From the NCBI GenBank assembly GCA_023100825.1, contig CP095846.1, positions 4,154,001-4,218,000 of the forward strand: DNA of 64,000 nt, read 5' to 3'. The position numbers were made by a program, and so were the translations under genes. Below, piece after piece: positions 17,588 to 26,017 of this stretch. The first letter of the stretch is position 1, and every line of letters starts with the position of its first letter. Source of the stretch: Nocardioidaceae bacterium SCSIO 66511 (lineage in GTDB: Bacteria; Actinomycetota; Actinomycetes; Propionibacteriales; Nocardioidaceae). The notes under the pieces were generated by a model, which was not told where the DNA came from, searched no databases, and saw nothing but the letters and a program-made list of their open reading frames with translations.

Positions 17588-18778
17588 TCACGGCATCGGG
17601 TCCAGCCCGAGCAACGGGAACGCCTCCTTGCGGGTCGCCATGATCGACCGATCGAGCCACGTGCCCGGGTCGTACCCCTCGGTCCAGTCTCGGTACGAAA
17701 TGGCTTGGTTGTCGGTCATCCGCATCGGCGCCTCGCGGCCGCTGAGATCGTGTACGCGGCTCCGCCAGTTCGGTGGCGTCGCCGTCGTCGGATCGATCGG
17801 GCGGTCACCGACGATCGCCAGCAGATGGGTCCAGCTGCGAGGGACGACCTTGAGCACGGCGTACCCGCCGCCGCCGAGCGAGATCCAGCGGCTGTCCGGC
17901 AGCTTCGCCGCGAGATCGCGCACGGCGAGGTACGACGCGCGTTGGCCGTCGACGCTGAGCATCAGGTTCGTGAGCGGGTCGTTCGCATGGGAGTCGCAGC
18001 CGTGCTGGCTGACGATGATCTCGGGCTCGAACGCCTCCACCACCTGCGGCACCACGGCATGGAAGGCCCGCAGCCACCCCGAGTCGGAGGTGCCCGGCGG
18101 GAGAGCGACGTTGACGGCCGAACCTTCCGCGTCGGGCCCACCGACCTCGGTCGGTAGCCCGGTGCCAGGGAAGAGCGTCTGCGGCGTCTCATGCAACGAC
18201 ACGGTGAGTACGCGCGGGTCGTTGTAGAACACCTCCTGCACGCCGTCGCCGTGGTGTGCGTCGATGTCGACGTACGCGACCTTCGACGCGCCGTTGTCGA
18301 GCAGCCAGCGGATTGCCACCGCGGCATCGTTGTAGATGCAGAAGCCGCTGGCGTTGCCGGGCATCGCATGGTGCAGTCCACCGGCGATGTTGACCGCCCG
18401 CGTACGCTCGCCGGTCCAGACTCGTCGGGCGGCCTCTACCGATGCGCCGACGATGAGCGCGCTCGCGTCGTGCATGTGCTCGAACGTCGGGTCATCGTCG
18501 GTGCCGAGCCCGTACGCGACCTTCGGCTCGTACGGCCGCGCACTCACCTCGCGTACCGCCTCGATGTAGTCGCGTGTGTGCACGGTGGTGAGCAGATCGT
18601 CCGACGCAGACTGCGCCCCGACGATCGGTAGCACCGCATCGTCGATCACGCCGAGCTCGCGGGCAAGCGCGATCGTGAGCTCGATCCGTATCGGCGCCAT
18701 CGGGTGAGATGGCCCGAAGTTGTAGGAGGTGAGCTGCTCGTCGAAGACGGCGCATGCGGATCCGGGCACGTCTGTCAC
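17588..18778 (-). CDS. acuC: Acetoin utilization protein AcuC (class I histone-deacetylase-fold deacetylase)
   Basis: 396-residue zinc amidohydrolase of the arginase/deacetylase fold. Key parts: N-terminal YNFGPSHPMAPIR, the catalytic His pair region GGLHHAMPGNASGFC, the metal ligands in YVDIDAHHGDGVQEVFY, and a third ligand region SQHGCDSHANDPLTN. AcuC in Bacillus removes acetyl groups from acetyl-CoA synthetase; a similar protein-deacetylase role is inferred. GTG start at 18778 overlaps the stop of the molybdoenzyme gene (GTGA), so the two are translationally coupled. No acetyl-CoA synthetase or acetyltransferase gene is close. Confidence 0.9.
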   Translation of the reverse strand: MTDVPGSACAVFDEQLTSYNFGPSHPMAPIRIELTIALARELGVIDDAVLPIVGAQSASDDLLTTVHTRDYIEAVREVSARPYEPKVAYGLGTDDDPTFEHMHDASALIVGASVEAARRVWTGERTRAVNIAGGLHHAMPGNASGFCIYNDAAVAIRWLLDNGASKVAYVDIDAHHGDGVQEVFYNDPRVLTVSLHETPQTLFPGTGLPTEVGGPDAEGSAVNVALPPGTSDSGWLRAFHAVVPQVVEAFEPEIIVSQHGCDSHANDPLTNLMLSVDGQRASYLAVRDLAAKLPDSRWISLGGGGYAVLKVVPRSWTHLLAIVGDRPIDPTTATPPNWRSRVHDLSGREAPMRMTDNQAISYRDWTEGYDPGTWLDRSIMATRKEAFPLLGLDPMP

Positions 18779-21102
18779 GATAGACCGCGCGATCCGCCGA
18801 CTACCTGCGGTGGCTCGAAGGCGCGTACCTCCGGCAACTCTCCTGCCACACGCTCGATCTCGACAAGCGTCGAGCCCGGCGACGGACCCTGCGCCAACCG
18901 GGAGGTGCCTTCGTCTCTGGTGAGGACGTTCGGGTTGCCGTGCCGACACATCCCCTCACCCGACGCGCTCGGTGCGGGATCGAACCACGCGCCCGTCGCG
19001 ATCACCGCAACACCGGGTCGCCGGTTCGTGTCGAGACGCACGCCGGCCAGCATCGACCCGCGGTCGTTGAACACGCGCACGACGTCACCGTCACCGATGC
19101 CCCTCGCCGCGGCATCGTCGGGGTGCAGCGTGATCGGCTCGCGATCAGAGACCTTCGACTGTCGGCTGAGCGCGCCGCCGTCGAACTGCGAGTGGAGCCG
19201 GGTGCTCGGCTGGTTGGACAGCAGCTGCAGCGGGTACGTCTCCGCGAGAGCCGAGCCGAGCCACTCTCGCGGCTCCAGCCAGACCGGATGGCCGGGACAG
19301 TCGTCGTACCCGAAACCGGCGATGGTCTCGGAGTAGATCTCGATGCGGCCGGACGGCGTTGCGAGCCGGTACTCGTCGGGATCGTCGCGTAGCCGGCCGA
19401 AGTCGCCGGCGACAACGGACGTGGCCTCGGGAGTCTCGAACCCTCCTGCCCGCCAGAACTCCGCTGCGCTTGGCGCTTCGACACCGAGGTCGCCGAGCGT
19501 TCGGCGCGTACGCTCGTACAGCTCGTCGACCCATTCGTCGGCGGTACGCCCCTCGGTGAACTCCTTGTCGATACCGAGCACCTCGGCGATGCCGGAGAAC
19601 GCCTCGTAGTCGGTGCGTACGCCCGCTGGTGGTTCGGCGGCGCGTTCCATCGCCGACAACGACAGGTCACTCGAGCCGGCGGCGAAGTCGCGGCGCTCGA
19701 GCGGTGTCGCAACGGGGAAGACGATGTCGGAGAAGCGGGTGAGGGGGTTCCACCACGAGTCGTGGGCGATCACCGTCTCCGGACGCTGCCAGGCGCGGGA
19801 GAGCTTGTTGAGGTCCTGATGGTGGTGGAACGGGTTGCCGCCCGCCCAGTAGATGAGCCGCAGATCGGGGTACGTACGCCGCTGGCCGTTGTAGCCGTAC
19901 GTACCGCCCGGATCGAGCAGCGCGTCGGCGATGCGTGCCACCGGAATCGTCGTCGACACGGCGTTGTCGCCCTGCGGCAGGGAGGCAACGGGCCAACGAC
20001 GGGCGCGTACACCGGTCTTGTTGATGCCGAGCCCCGACGCGACTCCGCCGCCTGGCCGGCCCATACTGCCCGACATCGCGGCGAGCACGACGCCCATCCA
20101 GTACGGCTGCTCGCCGTGGTCTTGGCGCTGGATGGACCAGCTCAGGTTGATGACCGTTCGGCTGGTCGCGATCTGGCGGGCGAGGTCGCCGATCGCCGCC
20201 GCGTCGATGCCGCTGATCGCGGCCGCCCACTCGGGCGTTTTGGCTATGCCGTCGTCGAGACCGCGCAAGTAGCGTTCGAAACGGTCGTAGCCGACACAGC
20301 CTCGAGCGAGGAACTCTCGGTCGTGGAGGCCCTCGGCCTGCAGTACGTACGCCAGTGCAAGCATGACGGCGACGTCGGTGCCCGGCCGGATCGCCAGCCA
20401 GTCGGCGTCGAGCTCGGGCGCGGTGTCGGTGCCGAGCGGGGAGAGCGTGACGAATCGAACGCCGGCGTCCTTGGCCCTGCGCTGCCACTCGACCTGCTCT
20501 GCGCGACCCTGGCCGCCGGAGTTGAGCTGGGCGTTCTTGGTCGCCATGCCGCCGAAGGAGACGACAAGGTCGCCGTGCTCGGCGATCGCCGGCCACATCG
20601 CTCCGCGCTGCCACAGACTCCACGGGTCGCCGCCGATGATGTGCGGCAGGATGACCTCCATCGCACCGACGCTGTACGAGCCGACCGAGTCGGTGTAGCC
20701 GCCGAGGCACCGCAGGAACCGATGGATCTGGCTCTGCGGATGATGGAACCGCCCGGCACTCCCCCAGCCGTACGATCCGCCGTAGATCGCCTCGTTGCCG
20801 TGGGTGTCGATGACCCGGCGCAGCTCGGACGCGGCCAGCTCGGTTGCGCGCTCCCAGCTGACCGCCACGAATGGGTCGCTGCCCCGGTTGTTGCCCACAC
20901 GACTGGGACCGTTGTCGAGCCAGCCCTTGCGCACCATCGGCTCGGTCAGACGGAACGGCGCGTACAACGCATCGGTCATGCCCGGCCCGATCCGCGAGAC
21001 GGTCGAGTCGCCCGGCAGCGGGCGTACCTCGACCACTCGGCTGCCGTCCGACACGACGTCGTATCGGCCCCAGTGCAGCGCGGTGCGCGTCACTCTCGTC
21101 AT
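18775..21102 (-). CDS. Molybdopterin-dependent oxidoreductase, biotin/methionine sulfoxide reductase (BisC) type
   Basis: 775 residues, the size of cytosolic BisC. No twin-arginine signal and no N-terminal Fe-S cysteine motif, so it is a single-cofactor cytoplasmic enzyme. The predicted Mo-ligand serine lies in IYGGSYGWGSAGRFHH, and other family blocks are GSYSVGAMEVILPHIIG, YWAGGNPFHHHQDLNKL and a C-terminal cofactor-binding domain. The family reduces S- or N-oxides such as methionine or biotin sulfoxide, so protein or free sulfoxide repair is the likely job. The ATG at 21102 is chosen because it directly precedes the family N-terminus. Its 3' end overlaps acuC. Confidence 0.88.
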   Translation of the reverse strand: MTRVTRTALHWGRYDVVSDGSRVVEVRPLPGDSTVSRIGPGMTDALYAPFRLTEPMVRKGWLDNGPSRVGNNRGSDPFVAVSWERATELAASELRRVIDTHGNEAIYGGSYGWGSAGRFHHPQSQIHRFLRCLGGYTDSVGSYSVGAMEVILPHIIGGDPWSLWQRGAMWPAIAEHGDLVVSFGGMATKNAQLNSGGQGRAEQVEWQRRAKDAGVRFVTLSPLGTDTAPELDADWLAIRPGTDVAVMLALAYVLQAEGLHDREFLARGCVGYDRFERYLRGLDDGIAKTPEWAAAISGIDAAAIGDLARQIATSRTVINLSWSIQRQDHGEQPYWMGVVLAAMSGSMGRPGGGVASGLGINKTGVRARRWPVASLPQGDNAVSTTIPVARIADALLDPGGTYGYNGQRRTYPDLRLIYWAGGNPFHHHQDLNKLSRAWQRPETVIAHDSWWNPLTRFSDIVFPVATPLERRDFAAGSSDLSLSAMERAAEPPAGVRTDYEAFSGIAEVLGIDKEFTEGRTADEWVDELYERTRRTLGDLGVEAPSAAEFWRAGGFETPEATSVVAGDFGRLRDDPDEYRLATPSGRIEIYSETIAGFGYDDCPGHPVWLEPREWLGSALAETYPLQLLSNQPSTRLHSQFDGGALSRQSKVSDREPITLHPDDAAARGIGDGDVVRVFNDRGSMLAGVRLDTNRRPGVAVIATGAWFDPAPSASGEGMCRHGNPNVLTRDEGTSRLAQGPSPGSTLVEIERVAGELPEVRAFEPPQVVGGSRGLS

Positions 21103-21144
21103 GTCACCAGTGTGCGGGGGTGCCGCCGAACGAAGTGGCGCGGG

Positions 21145-21150
21145 TATGCT
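21145..21150 (+). promoter_or_regulatory. -10 element of the trpL-trpS transcript
   Basis: TATGCT ends 6 nt before the GTG of the leader peptide at 21157 and there is no Shine-Dalgarno sequence, so transcription and translation of trpL probably begin together. No good -35 is visible. It lies in the 54-bp divergent gap with the BisC-type gene. Confidence 0.5.
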
Positions 21151-21156
21151 GGCCGG

Positions 21157-21198
21157 GTGAGTACGCACCGAATCTGCACCTGGTGGCCCGCCTCCTAG
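21157..21198 (+). CDS. trpL: Tryptophan leader peptide (13 residues, tandem Trp codons)
   Basis: GTG-initiated reading frame encoding MSTHRICTWWPAS, with two consecutive TGG codons at 21181-21186 followed by four codons to the stop. It precedes trpS by 94 bp and overlaps the first arm of a set of alternative hairpins. This is the layout of a ribosome-mediated attenuation leader: stalling at the Trp codons when charged tRNA-Trp is scarce would favour the antiterminator. Confidence 0.85.
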   Translation: MSTHRICTWWPAS

Positions 21199-21257
21199 GC
21201 GGACCGGTTCTCGCGTACCCAACTCAAACCATCCATCCGCCTCGCACGGGGCGGATG
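21188..21257 (+). promoter_or_regulatory. Transcription attenuator of trpS
   Basis: Four mutually exclusive segments. Region 1 CCGCCT (21188-21193), inside the leader codons right after the Trp pair, pairs with region 2 AGGCGG (21197-21202). Region 2 GGCGGA (21198-21203) can instead pair with region 3 TCCGCC (21236-21241), forming the antiterminator. Region 3 CATCCGCC (21234-21241) pairs perfectly over 8 bp with region 4 GGCGGATG (21250-21257), the terminator, followed by TTGTGCTGTGTG. Stalling on TGG-TGG masks region 1, frees region 2 and permits read-through into trpS. Confidence 0.8.
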
Positions 21258-21292
21258 TTGTGCTGTGTGCGAGGCCGTCGAAGGGACGACCC

Positions 21293-22270
21293 ATGACACA
21301 CCAGCCCAGCCGGCAACTGAGCCTGATCACCCCAAGCGGACACCTGACACTCGGCAACCTGCTCGGTGCGCTCCGACCGATGCGCGATGCGACGTCGACC
21401 GGCGACTGCTTCTACGGCATCTCCGATCTGCACGCGTTGACGATCCCGCACGACCCGGCGACGCTGCGCTCCGTACGCGCCGAACTCGCGGCGTTGATGC
21501 TCGCTAGCGGACTCGACCCTGCCTCGGCGACGTTGTTCATCCAGAGCAGGGTGTCGACGCACAGCGAGCTGCTCTACCTGCTCGAGTGCACCGCTTCGAT
21601 GGGTGAGACCGGCCGGATGATCCAGTACAAGGAGAAGGGCCGTGGCCGCACCGACACTCGGGTCTCGCTGTTCACGTACCCGATCCTGATGGCTGCCGAC
21701 ATCCTGCTCTACCGTGCGACCGAGGTTCCGGTAGGCGAAGACCAGCGCCAACATGTCGAGCTCGCCCGAGAACTGGCCCAGCGGTTCAACCATCGCTACG
21801 GCGAGGTCTTCACCGTCCCGCGAGCCGTCACGCCGAAGGTCGCGGCCCGGGTGATGGACCTCTCGGATCCGACGGCCAAGATGAGCAAATCGGCGGCATC
21901 CGGCTCGGGCACGATCTTCCTGCTCGACCCGCCCGACGTCGTACGCCGCAAGGTCTCCCGCGCCGTCACCGACTCGCGCGGCATCGTCGCGTACGACCGC
22001 GAGGGCCAGCCTGGCGTAGCAAACCTGATCGACGTCGCGGCCGGATGCACCGGGCGCGCTCCGACCGAGATCGCCGCCGCGCACGGTACGTACGGTGCGC
22101 TGAAGAGCGCCGTCACCGACGCCGTCGTCGCAACGCTCGAACCGATCCAAAAGGCGTACGCAGACCTCTCCGCCGATCAGGTCGAAGCCGTGTTCGCCGA
22201 CGGATCGCGCCGGGCCACTGCGGCCGCCGCGCCGGTCGTCGATGCGGCGCGGCGGGCGATCGGGTTGTGA
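21293..22270 (+). CDS. trpS: Tryptophanyl-tRNA synthetase
   Basis: 325-residue class I synthetase that charges tRNA-Trp. The HIGH-type signature is PSGHLTLGNLLGALR near residue 15, DLHALTIP follows, and the KMSKS loop is ready-made as KMSKSAASGSG near residue 200. The ATG at 21293 has AAGGGA six bases upstream. It lies behind a tryptophan attenuator, so the enzyme is induced when tryptophanyl-tRNA falls. It converges on the NmrA-like gene with a 15-bp gap and no visible hairpin between them. Confidence 0.97.
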   Translation: MTHQPSRQLSLITPSGHLTLGNLLGALRPMRDATSTGDCFYGISDLHALTIPHDPATLRSVRAELAALMLASGLDPASATLFIQSRVSTHSELLYLLECTASMGETGRMIQYKEKGRGRTDTRVSLFTYPILMAADILLYRATEVPVGEDQRQHVELARELAQRFNHRYGEVFTVPRAVTPKVAARVMDLSDPTAKMSKSAASGSGTIFLLDPPDVVRRKVSRAVTDSRGIVAYDREGQPGVANLIDVAAGCTGRAPTEIAAAHGTYGALKSAVTDAVVATLEPIQKAYADLSADQVEAVFADGSRRATAAAAPVVDAARRAIGL

Positions 22271-22285
22271 GCGAGCCGGCGGCGT

Positions 22286-23152
22286 TCAGCTGGCCTGCGG
22301 CGCCGACCAAGCACCCGCTGCCGCGGCGGCGACGGCATAGGCGGCGAACGTGCGCGGCTCGCGACCGAGCACCTGACGTACCCCGTCGGTCGGTTCCGTC
22401 AACAACCCGCGACGCATCTCGGCGAACATCGCGGAGAGCCCTTCGGCGTCTTCCTTCGATATCCCAGCGTTGGCCTGCTCGGACACGAACTCCGCGGATG
22501 GCATGTCGATGAAGGTCACGTCGCACTCGATCGCCTTGGAGATGAGGCGGATGGCCTCGTCCCAGGTCAATGACTCCGGGCCCGTGACCTCAACGATCTC
22601 GTCCACGTGGTCGCTTCGGGTCAGCAGCGCCACCGCCACGTCGGCGACGTCGTCAACGTCGACGAACGGCTCCGGGACTCCGCCGACGGGCAGCCCGAGC
22701 GCGCCGGCCATGATCGGCTCCCAGAACGCGTCCTCGCTGAAGTTCTGCGCAAAGTTGCTAGCCCGAACGATGGACCACTGCACACCGGACGCTTGTACGG
22801 CTTGCTCCAAAGCGAGCATGTCTTCGCCGAATCCCGGCTCCCACGTGTTCGCGCCCCTGCCGGACAGCGCCACGAACCGACGAATGCCGACCGACACAGC
22901 GTGGTCGACGAACTCTCGGATCGGAACGGGAGTCAGCGGCAGCGCAATGTAGGTGGTCGACACGCCGTCGAGGGCCGCGTCCCAGGTCGATCGATCCGTC
23001 CAGTCGAAGCGGACTTCGCTCGTACGCGAGGCTGCACGCACGGGCCGGTCGGCGGCGCTGAGACGTGCCTGGATCCGGCGCCCGGTCTTGCCGGAGGCAC
23101 CGAGCAGCAGGATGGGCGAGTCGGGCGATTGCGTTGCTGATCTGTCTGTCAT
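22286..23152 (-). CDS. NmrA-family NAD(P)-binding protein / SDR a5-like reductase
   Basis: 288 residues. N-terminal LLLGASGKTGRRIQARL is the dinucleotide-binding loop. Later segments FVALSGRGANTWEPGFGEDM and WSIVRASNFAQNFSE are typical of the NmrA/QorB-like atypical SDRs, which sense redox cofactors or reduce small quinones. No catalytic Tyr-x-x-x-Lys pair is evident. The divergent AraC gene, 81 bp away, is its likely regulator. Substrate unknown. Confidence 0.85.
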   Translation of the reverse strand: MTDRSATQSPDSPILLLGASGKTGRRIQARLSAADRPVRAASRTSEVRFDWTDRSTWDAALDGVSTTYIALPLTPVPIREFVDHAVSVGIRRFVALSGRGANTWEPGFGEDMLALEQAVQASGVQWSIVRASNFAQNFSEDAFWEPIMAGALGLPVGGVPEPFVDVDDVADVAVALLTRSDHVDEIVEVTGPESLTWDEAIRLISKAIECDVTFIDMPSAEFVSEQANAGISKEDAEGLSAMFAEMRRGLLTEPTDGVRQVLGREPRTFAAYAVAAAAAGAWSAPQAS

Positions 23153-23220
23153 GTCACCAGCCAAGTACGGAGCGGCTGGACGATCCATGGACGACGATCC
23201 AATCCTCATGTCTATTCGTC

Positions 23221-23226
23221 TAGCAT
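23221..23226 (+). promoter_or_regulatory. -10 element of the AraC-family gene
   Basis: TAGCAT ends 7 nt before the ATG at 23234 and no Shine-Dalgarno sequence is present, predicting a leaderless message. The -35 region is poor, which would fit an activator-dependent promoter. Confidence 0.42.
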
Positions 23227-23233
23227 CACCATC

Positions 23234-24166
23234 ATGGATGCGTTATCGGATCTGCTTCGGGGAGTGCGGGCGGACGGCGTGCAAGTGAGCAGCCGCACAC
23301 CGGCCCCACCGTGGGCGCTGCGAGTAGAGACCGGCTCACCGCTCACTCTGTGCTCGCCCATGCAGGGCGAGGGCTGGCTCAGCTTGCCCGGCTCGGAAGA
23401 ACGAACCCTGCTACGTGCGGGCGACACGGCCGTCATACGCGGCCCGCTGACGTTCTCGTACGTCGATGGCCCTGATTCGAACGCCGCGGTCTGCGAAGAG
23501 CTGTGCTACTCCGACTCGCCGACGACGCTGTCGACCGAGTGTTCCGAGGCGCCCGAGGGATCGAGTTCGCTGTTGGTAGCAGAGTTCCCCGTACGCGGCG
23601 AAGTCGGTGGCCGTCTCCTCGAGGCACTGCCACCGCTGCTGGTCGTCCCTGCCGAACCTGCCTGCGGGGACATCCTCGATTACATCAGCGCCGAACTCCA
23701 AGTGAATCGACCGGGCCAGCGGATCGTACTGGAGCGCCTGCTCGACTGGATTCTGGTCTGCACGCTGCGGGCCTGGTTCGACTCCTCCGACAGCGCAGCT
23801 CCGGCGTGGTACCACGCGATGACGGACCCCGTCGTGGGCGTCGCGCTACGTGCCATCCACGACGACCACGCTCAGCCGTGGACCGTTGCCTCACTCGCCC
23901 GCACAACAGGTGTCTCCCGCGCATCGCTCGCAAAACGCTTCACCGACCTGGTCGGTCAACCGCCGCTCGCCTACCTCACCGACTGGCGGATGGCCGTAGC
24001 CGCAGACCTACTCGCCGAGCCCGGTCCGACCGTCGCCCAAGTCGCCCGCCAGGTCGGCTATGCCGATGCGTTCGGATTCAGCTCAGCGTTCAAACGAACG
24101 CGGGGAATCACCCCGAGTGAGTACCGTCGCGGACGGCCCAGTGACGAGGCGGTCTCTGCCCGGTGA
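23234..24166 (+). CDS. AraC-family transcriptional regulator with cupin sensor domain
   Basis: 310 residues. Residues 1-180 form a cupin-type ligand domain of the AraC-binding class (LTLCSPMQGEGWLSLPG, then LRAGDTAVI). Residues ~205-305 hold two helix-turn-helix motifs: WTVASLARTTGVSRASLAKR and PTVAQVARQVGYADAFGFSS, ending FKRTRGITPSEYRRG. Cupin-AraC proteins of this group commonly sit divergent to the oxidoreductase they control, here the NmrA-like gene. The inducer cannot be inferred. Confidence 0.9.
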   Translation: MDALSDLLRGVRADGVQVSSRTPAPPWALRVETGSPLTLCSPMQGEGWLSLPGSEERTLLRAGDTAVIRGPLTFSYVDGPDSNAAVCEELCYSDSPTTLSTECSEAPEGSSSLLVAEFPVRGEVGGRLLEALPPLLVVPAEPACGDILDYISAELQVNRPGQRIVLERLLDWILVCTLRAWFDSSDSAAPAWYHAMTDPVVGVALRAIHDDHAQPWTVASLARTTGVSRASLAKRFTDLVGQPPLAYLTDWRMAVAADLLAEPGPTVAQVARQVGYADAFGFSSAFKRTRGITPSEYRRGRPSDEAVSAR

Positions 24167-24449
24167 GGAGAGACTCCAGGGAGGCTCGATCGCCGGTCAC
24201 CCCGGTTCTGTCGGTCCCGATTCTGCGGTCCCGCCTTCATCGTTTCCCTTGCGCTTCGGTGCAGACCGCTTTGGCGGCGACGAGGATCCGTTCCTATTCG
24301 GTTGGGGTTGCTTGTCGGCTGGCCCGACCTTGCGGTCCTTTGGGCTGGCCGCACCGTTCCACGTGACCCTTCGAAAAGATTCTCAAAATACTTCGTTTCC
24401 CCTTGTGGATAAGGCCTTCTGAGGACTCTTCTTGTCAGTGGCGGCTGGC
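24167..24449. other. Intergenic region before the DUF222 gene
   Basis: About 280 bp without a credible gene. Its right half is noticeably AT-richer than the surroundings (aaaagattctcaaaatac near 24375) and may contain the promoter of the HNH gene, but I cannot assign a -35/-10 pair with confidence. No clear terminator follows the AraC gene. Confidence 0.5.
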
Positions 24450-25922
24450 ATGATGACGGTTATGAGGACGGCGAACCTGATCGACGATGTCGAGACCACC
24501 GACGGTCTCGACGTTGCTGCGGCCGCTCGTGCTCAGCTCGCCCGTACGGAGGCCGCACAGTTCGATGCGGTGTTGGCGTATCTGCGGCAGATCGCGTCGG
24601 AGCCGCTCGCGCAGGCGGGTGGGGTGAATGAGTGGACCCGTTACGGCGGATCGGGGACACCGTCGGTGTCGGAGTATGCGGTCGCTGAAGTCGGCCCCGT
24701 CCTCGGCCTGTCCGCCAACGGGGCACGGGCGCTGATCGCCGACGCGGTTGATCTGGCGTACCGGCTTCCACGGCTGTACGCCTGTCTGCACGACGGGAGT
24801 GTGGATGGGTGGCGGATCCGTAGAGTCGCCCGCGCGACGCGGGAGTTCACCATCGCCCAAGCCGGCGATGCCGACCGACGCCTGAGCGCTGCGAATGTCG
24901 ACGGGACCCCGCTGATCGCACGGATCACCATGCCCCGGCTGCAGCTGGTGCTCGATCAGATCCGGTTCGTCGACGACCCCGAAGGCGCCGAAAAGAAGCG
25001 CCGTGAGGCGCGCAGGCGTCGGGGTGTGACGATCTGGTTCGAAGACGGCGTCGCCCACATCACGGGCACCCTGACCGTCGACGACGGACAACGACTCGAC
25101 CAACGTCTCGATCAGTTGGTGGAGTCGATGCGGTTCCTCGGCGACCAACGTCCCGATCACATCCTCCGGTCGGTGGCAATGGGGATGGTCCACGAACCCG
25201 ACAGCCTCGACGACCTCTACACCCTGGTCGCCGACAAAACCGACGGCGACACCGACGACACCGAAGCGGACATACCCGCCGAGCCCGAACCTGAGCCCGT
25301 TCCTGAGCCCGAGCCTGAGTCCGAGCCTGAACCCGAGGGCGAGTCTGAGCCGAAGCCGTCGAAGCGGCGCCGCAGCAGAAGGCGTGGGCTGCGGGAGACG
25401 GTGCTCTACGTTCATTACGACCGGTGCTGGGGCACCTGGTCACTCGACGACGTCGGCGCCATCACCCGTACCGAGGCCGAACAGATTCTCGGCAAATCGT
25501 CGCGGATCGTGGTGAAGCCGGTGATCGATTTGGAGACGACGATCTCGACCACCGGGTATGTCGCACCGCCCCGGCTACGCGAGCAGACCGCGCTGATGAA
25601 CGCCCTCACCTGCACCTTCCCCTATTGCAACCGTCCGGCGAAACTCGGCGACTACGACCCTCCCCCAGCCGCGAGGCGGCCGGGAGGTGCCCCGTTCCGT
25701 AACTACGCCGACGGCGGACCGACCGACTCACGAAACGGACACCGGCTCTGTAGGTTCCACCACCGGGCAAACACCTTCACCGCCTGGACCGTCACGTCAC
25801 CTGCGCCCGGAATCTGGTTATGGCTCTCCCCAGCAGGACGGTCGTACCTCGTCACCGCCGGCACCACCACCAAAACTCCCCGGCCGAGCCGACACCACCG
25901 TCCACGAGAAGCGAAAACGTAG
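24450..25922 (+). CDS. DUF222 / HNH endonuclease-domain protein (13E12 family)
   Basis: 490 residues. DUF222 spans about 25-330 (LPRLYACLHDGSVDGWRIRR, then ITGTLTVDDGQRLDQRL), interrupted at about 275-310 by an acidic Glu-Pro linker. The C-terminal HNH/zinc module has CTFPYCNRPAKLGDYDP, then NGHRLCRFHHRANTFTAW with paired cysteines and histidines. Actinobacteria carry many variable copies of this family; the biological role is unknown, though mobile-element or DNA-processing roles are often suggested. ATG at 24450 is chosen; 24453, 24462 and TTG at 24432 are alternatives. A 9-bp hairpin follows. Confidence 0.85.
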   Translation: MMTVMRTANLIDDVETTDGLDVAAAARAQLARTEAAQFDAVLAYLRQIASEPLAQAGGVNEWTRYGGSGTPSVSEYAVAEVGPVLGLSANGARALIADAVDLAYRLPRLYACLHDGSVDGWRIRRVARATREFTIAQAGDADRRLSAANVDGTPLIARITMPRLQLVLDQIRFVDDPEGAEKKRREARRRRGVTIWFEDGVAHITGTLTVDDGQRLDQRLDQLVESMRFLGDQRPDHILRSVAMGMVHEPDSLDDLYTLVADKTDGDTDDTEADIPAEPEPEPVPEPEPESEPEPEGESEPKPSKRRRSRRRGLRETVLYVHYDRCWGTWSLDDVGAITRTEAEQILGKSSRIVVKPVIDLETTISTTGYVAPPRLREQTALMNALTCTFPYCNRPAKLGDYDPPPAARRPGGAPFRNYADGGPTDSRNGHRLCRFHHRANTFTAWTVTSPAPGIWLWLSPAGRSYLVTAGTTTKTPRPSRHHRPREAKT

Positions 25923-25935
25923 CGCCGCCTAGCTT

Positions 25936-25965
25936 CCCCGCCACCTCAGCACCACCGTGGCGGGG
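25936..25965 (+). terminator. Terminator hairpin after the DUF222/HNH gene
   Basis: CCCCGCCAC (25936-25944) and GTGGCGGGG (25957-25965) pair perfectly around a 12-nt loop, 13 bp beyond the stop codon. No T-run follows, as is common for actinobacterial terminators. Confidence 0.65.
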
Positions 25966-26017
25966 TACAGGCATGTCCAACCGACCGCATGACAGCCTCA
26001 GCCGGCTCGTACTGGCC

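Noticed and set aside
19762-21198. 478-residue plus-strand frame opposite the molybdoenzyme, ending in the Trp leader
   Set aside because: Only the last 13 codons are credible, as the leader peptide; the rest is an antisense shadow of the BisC-type gene.
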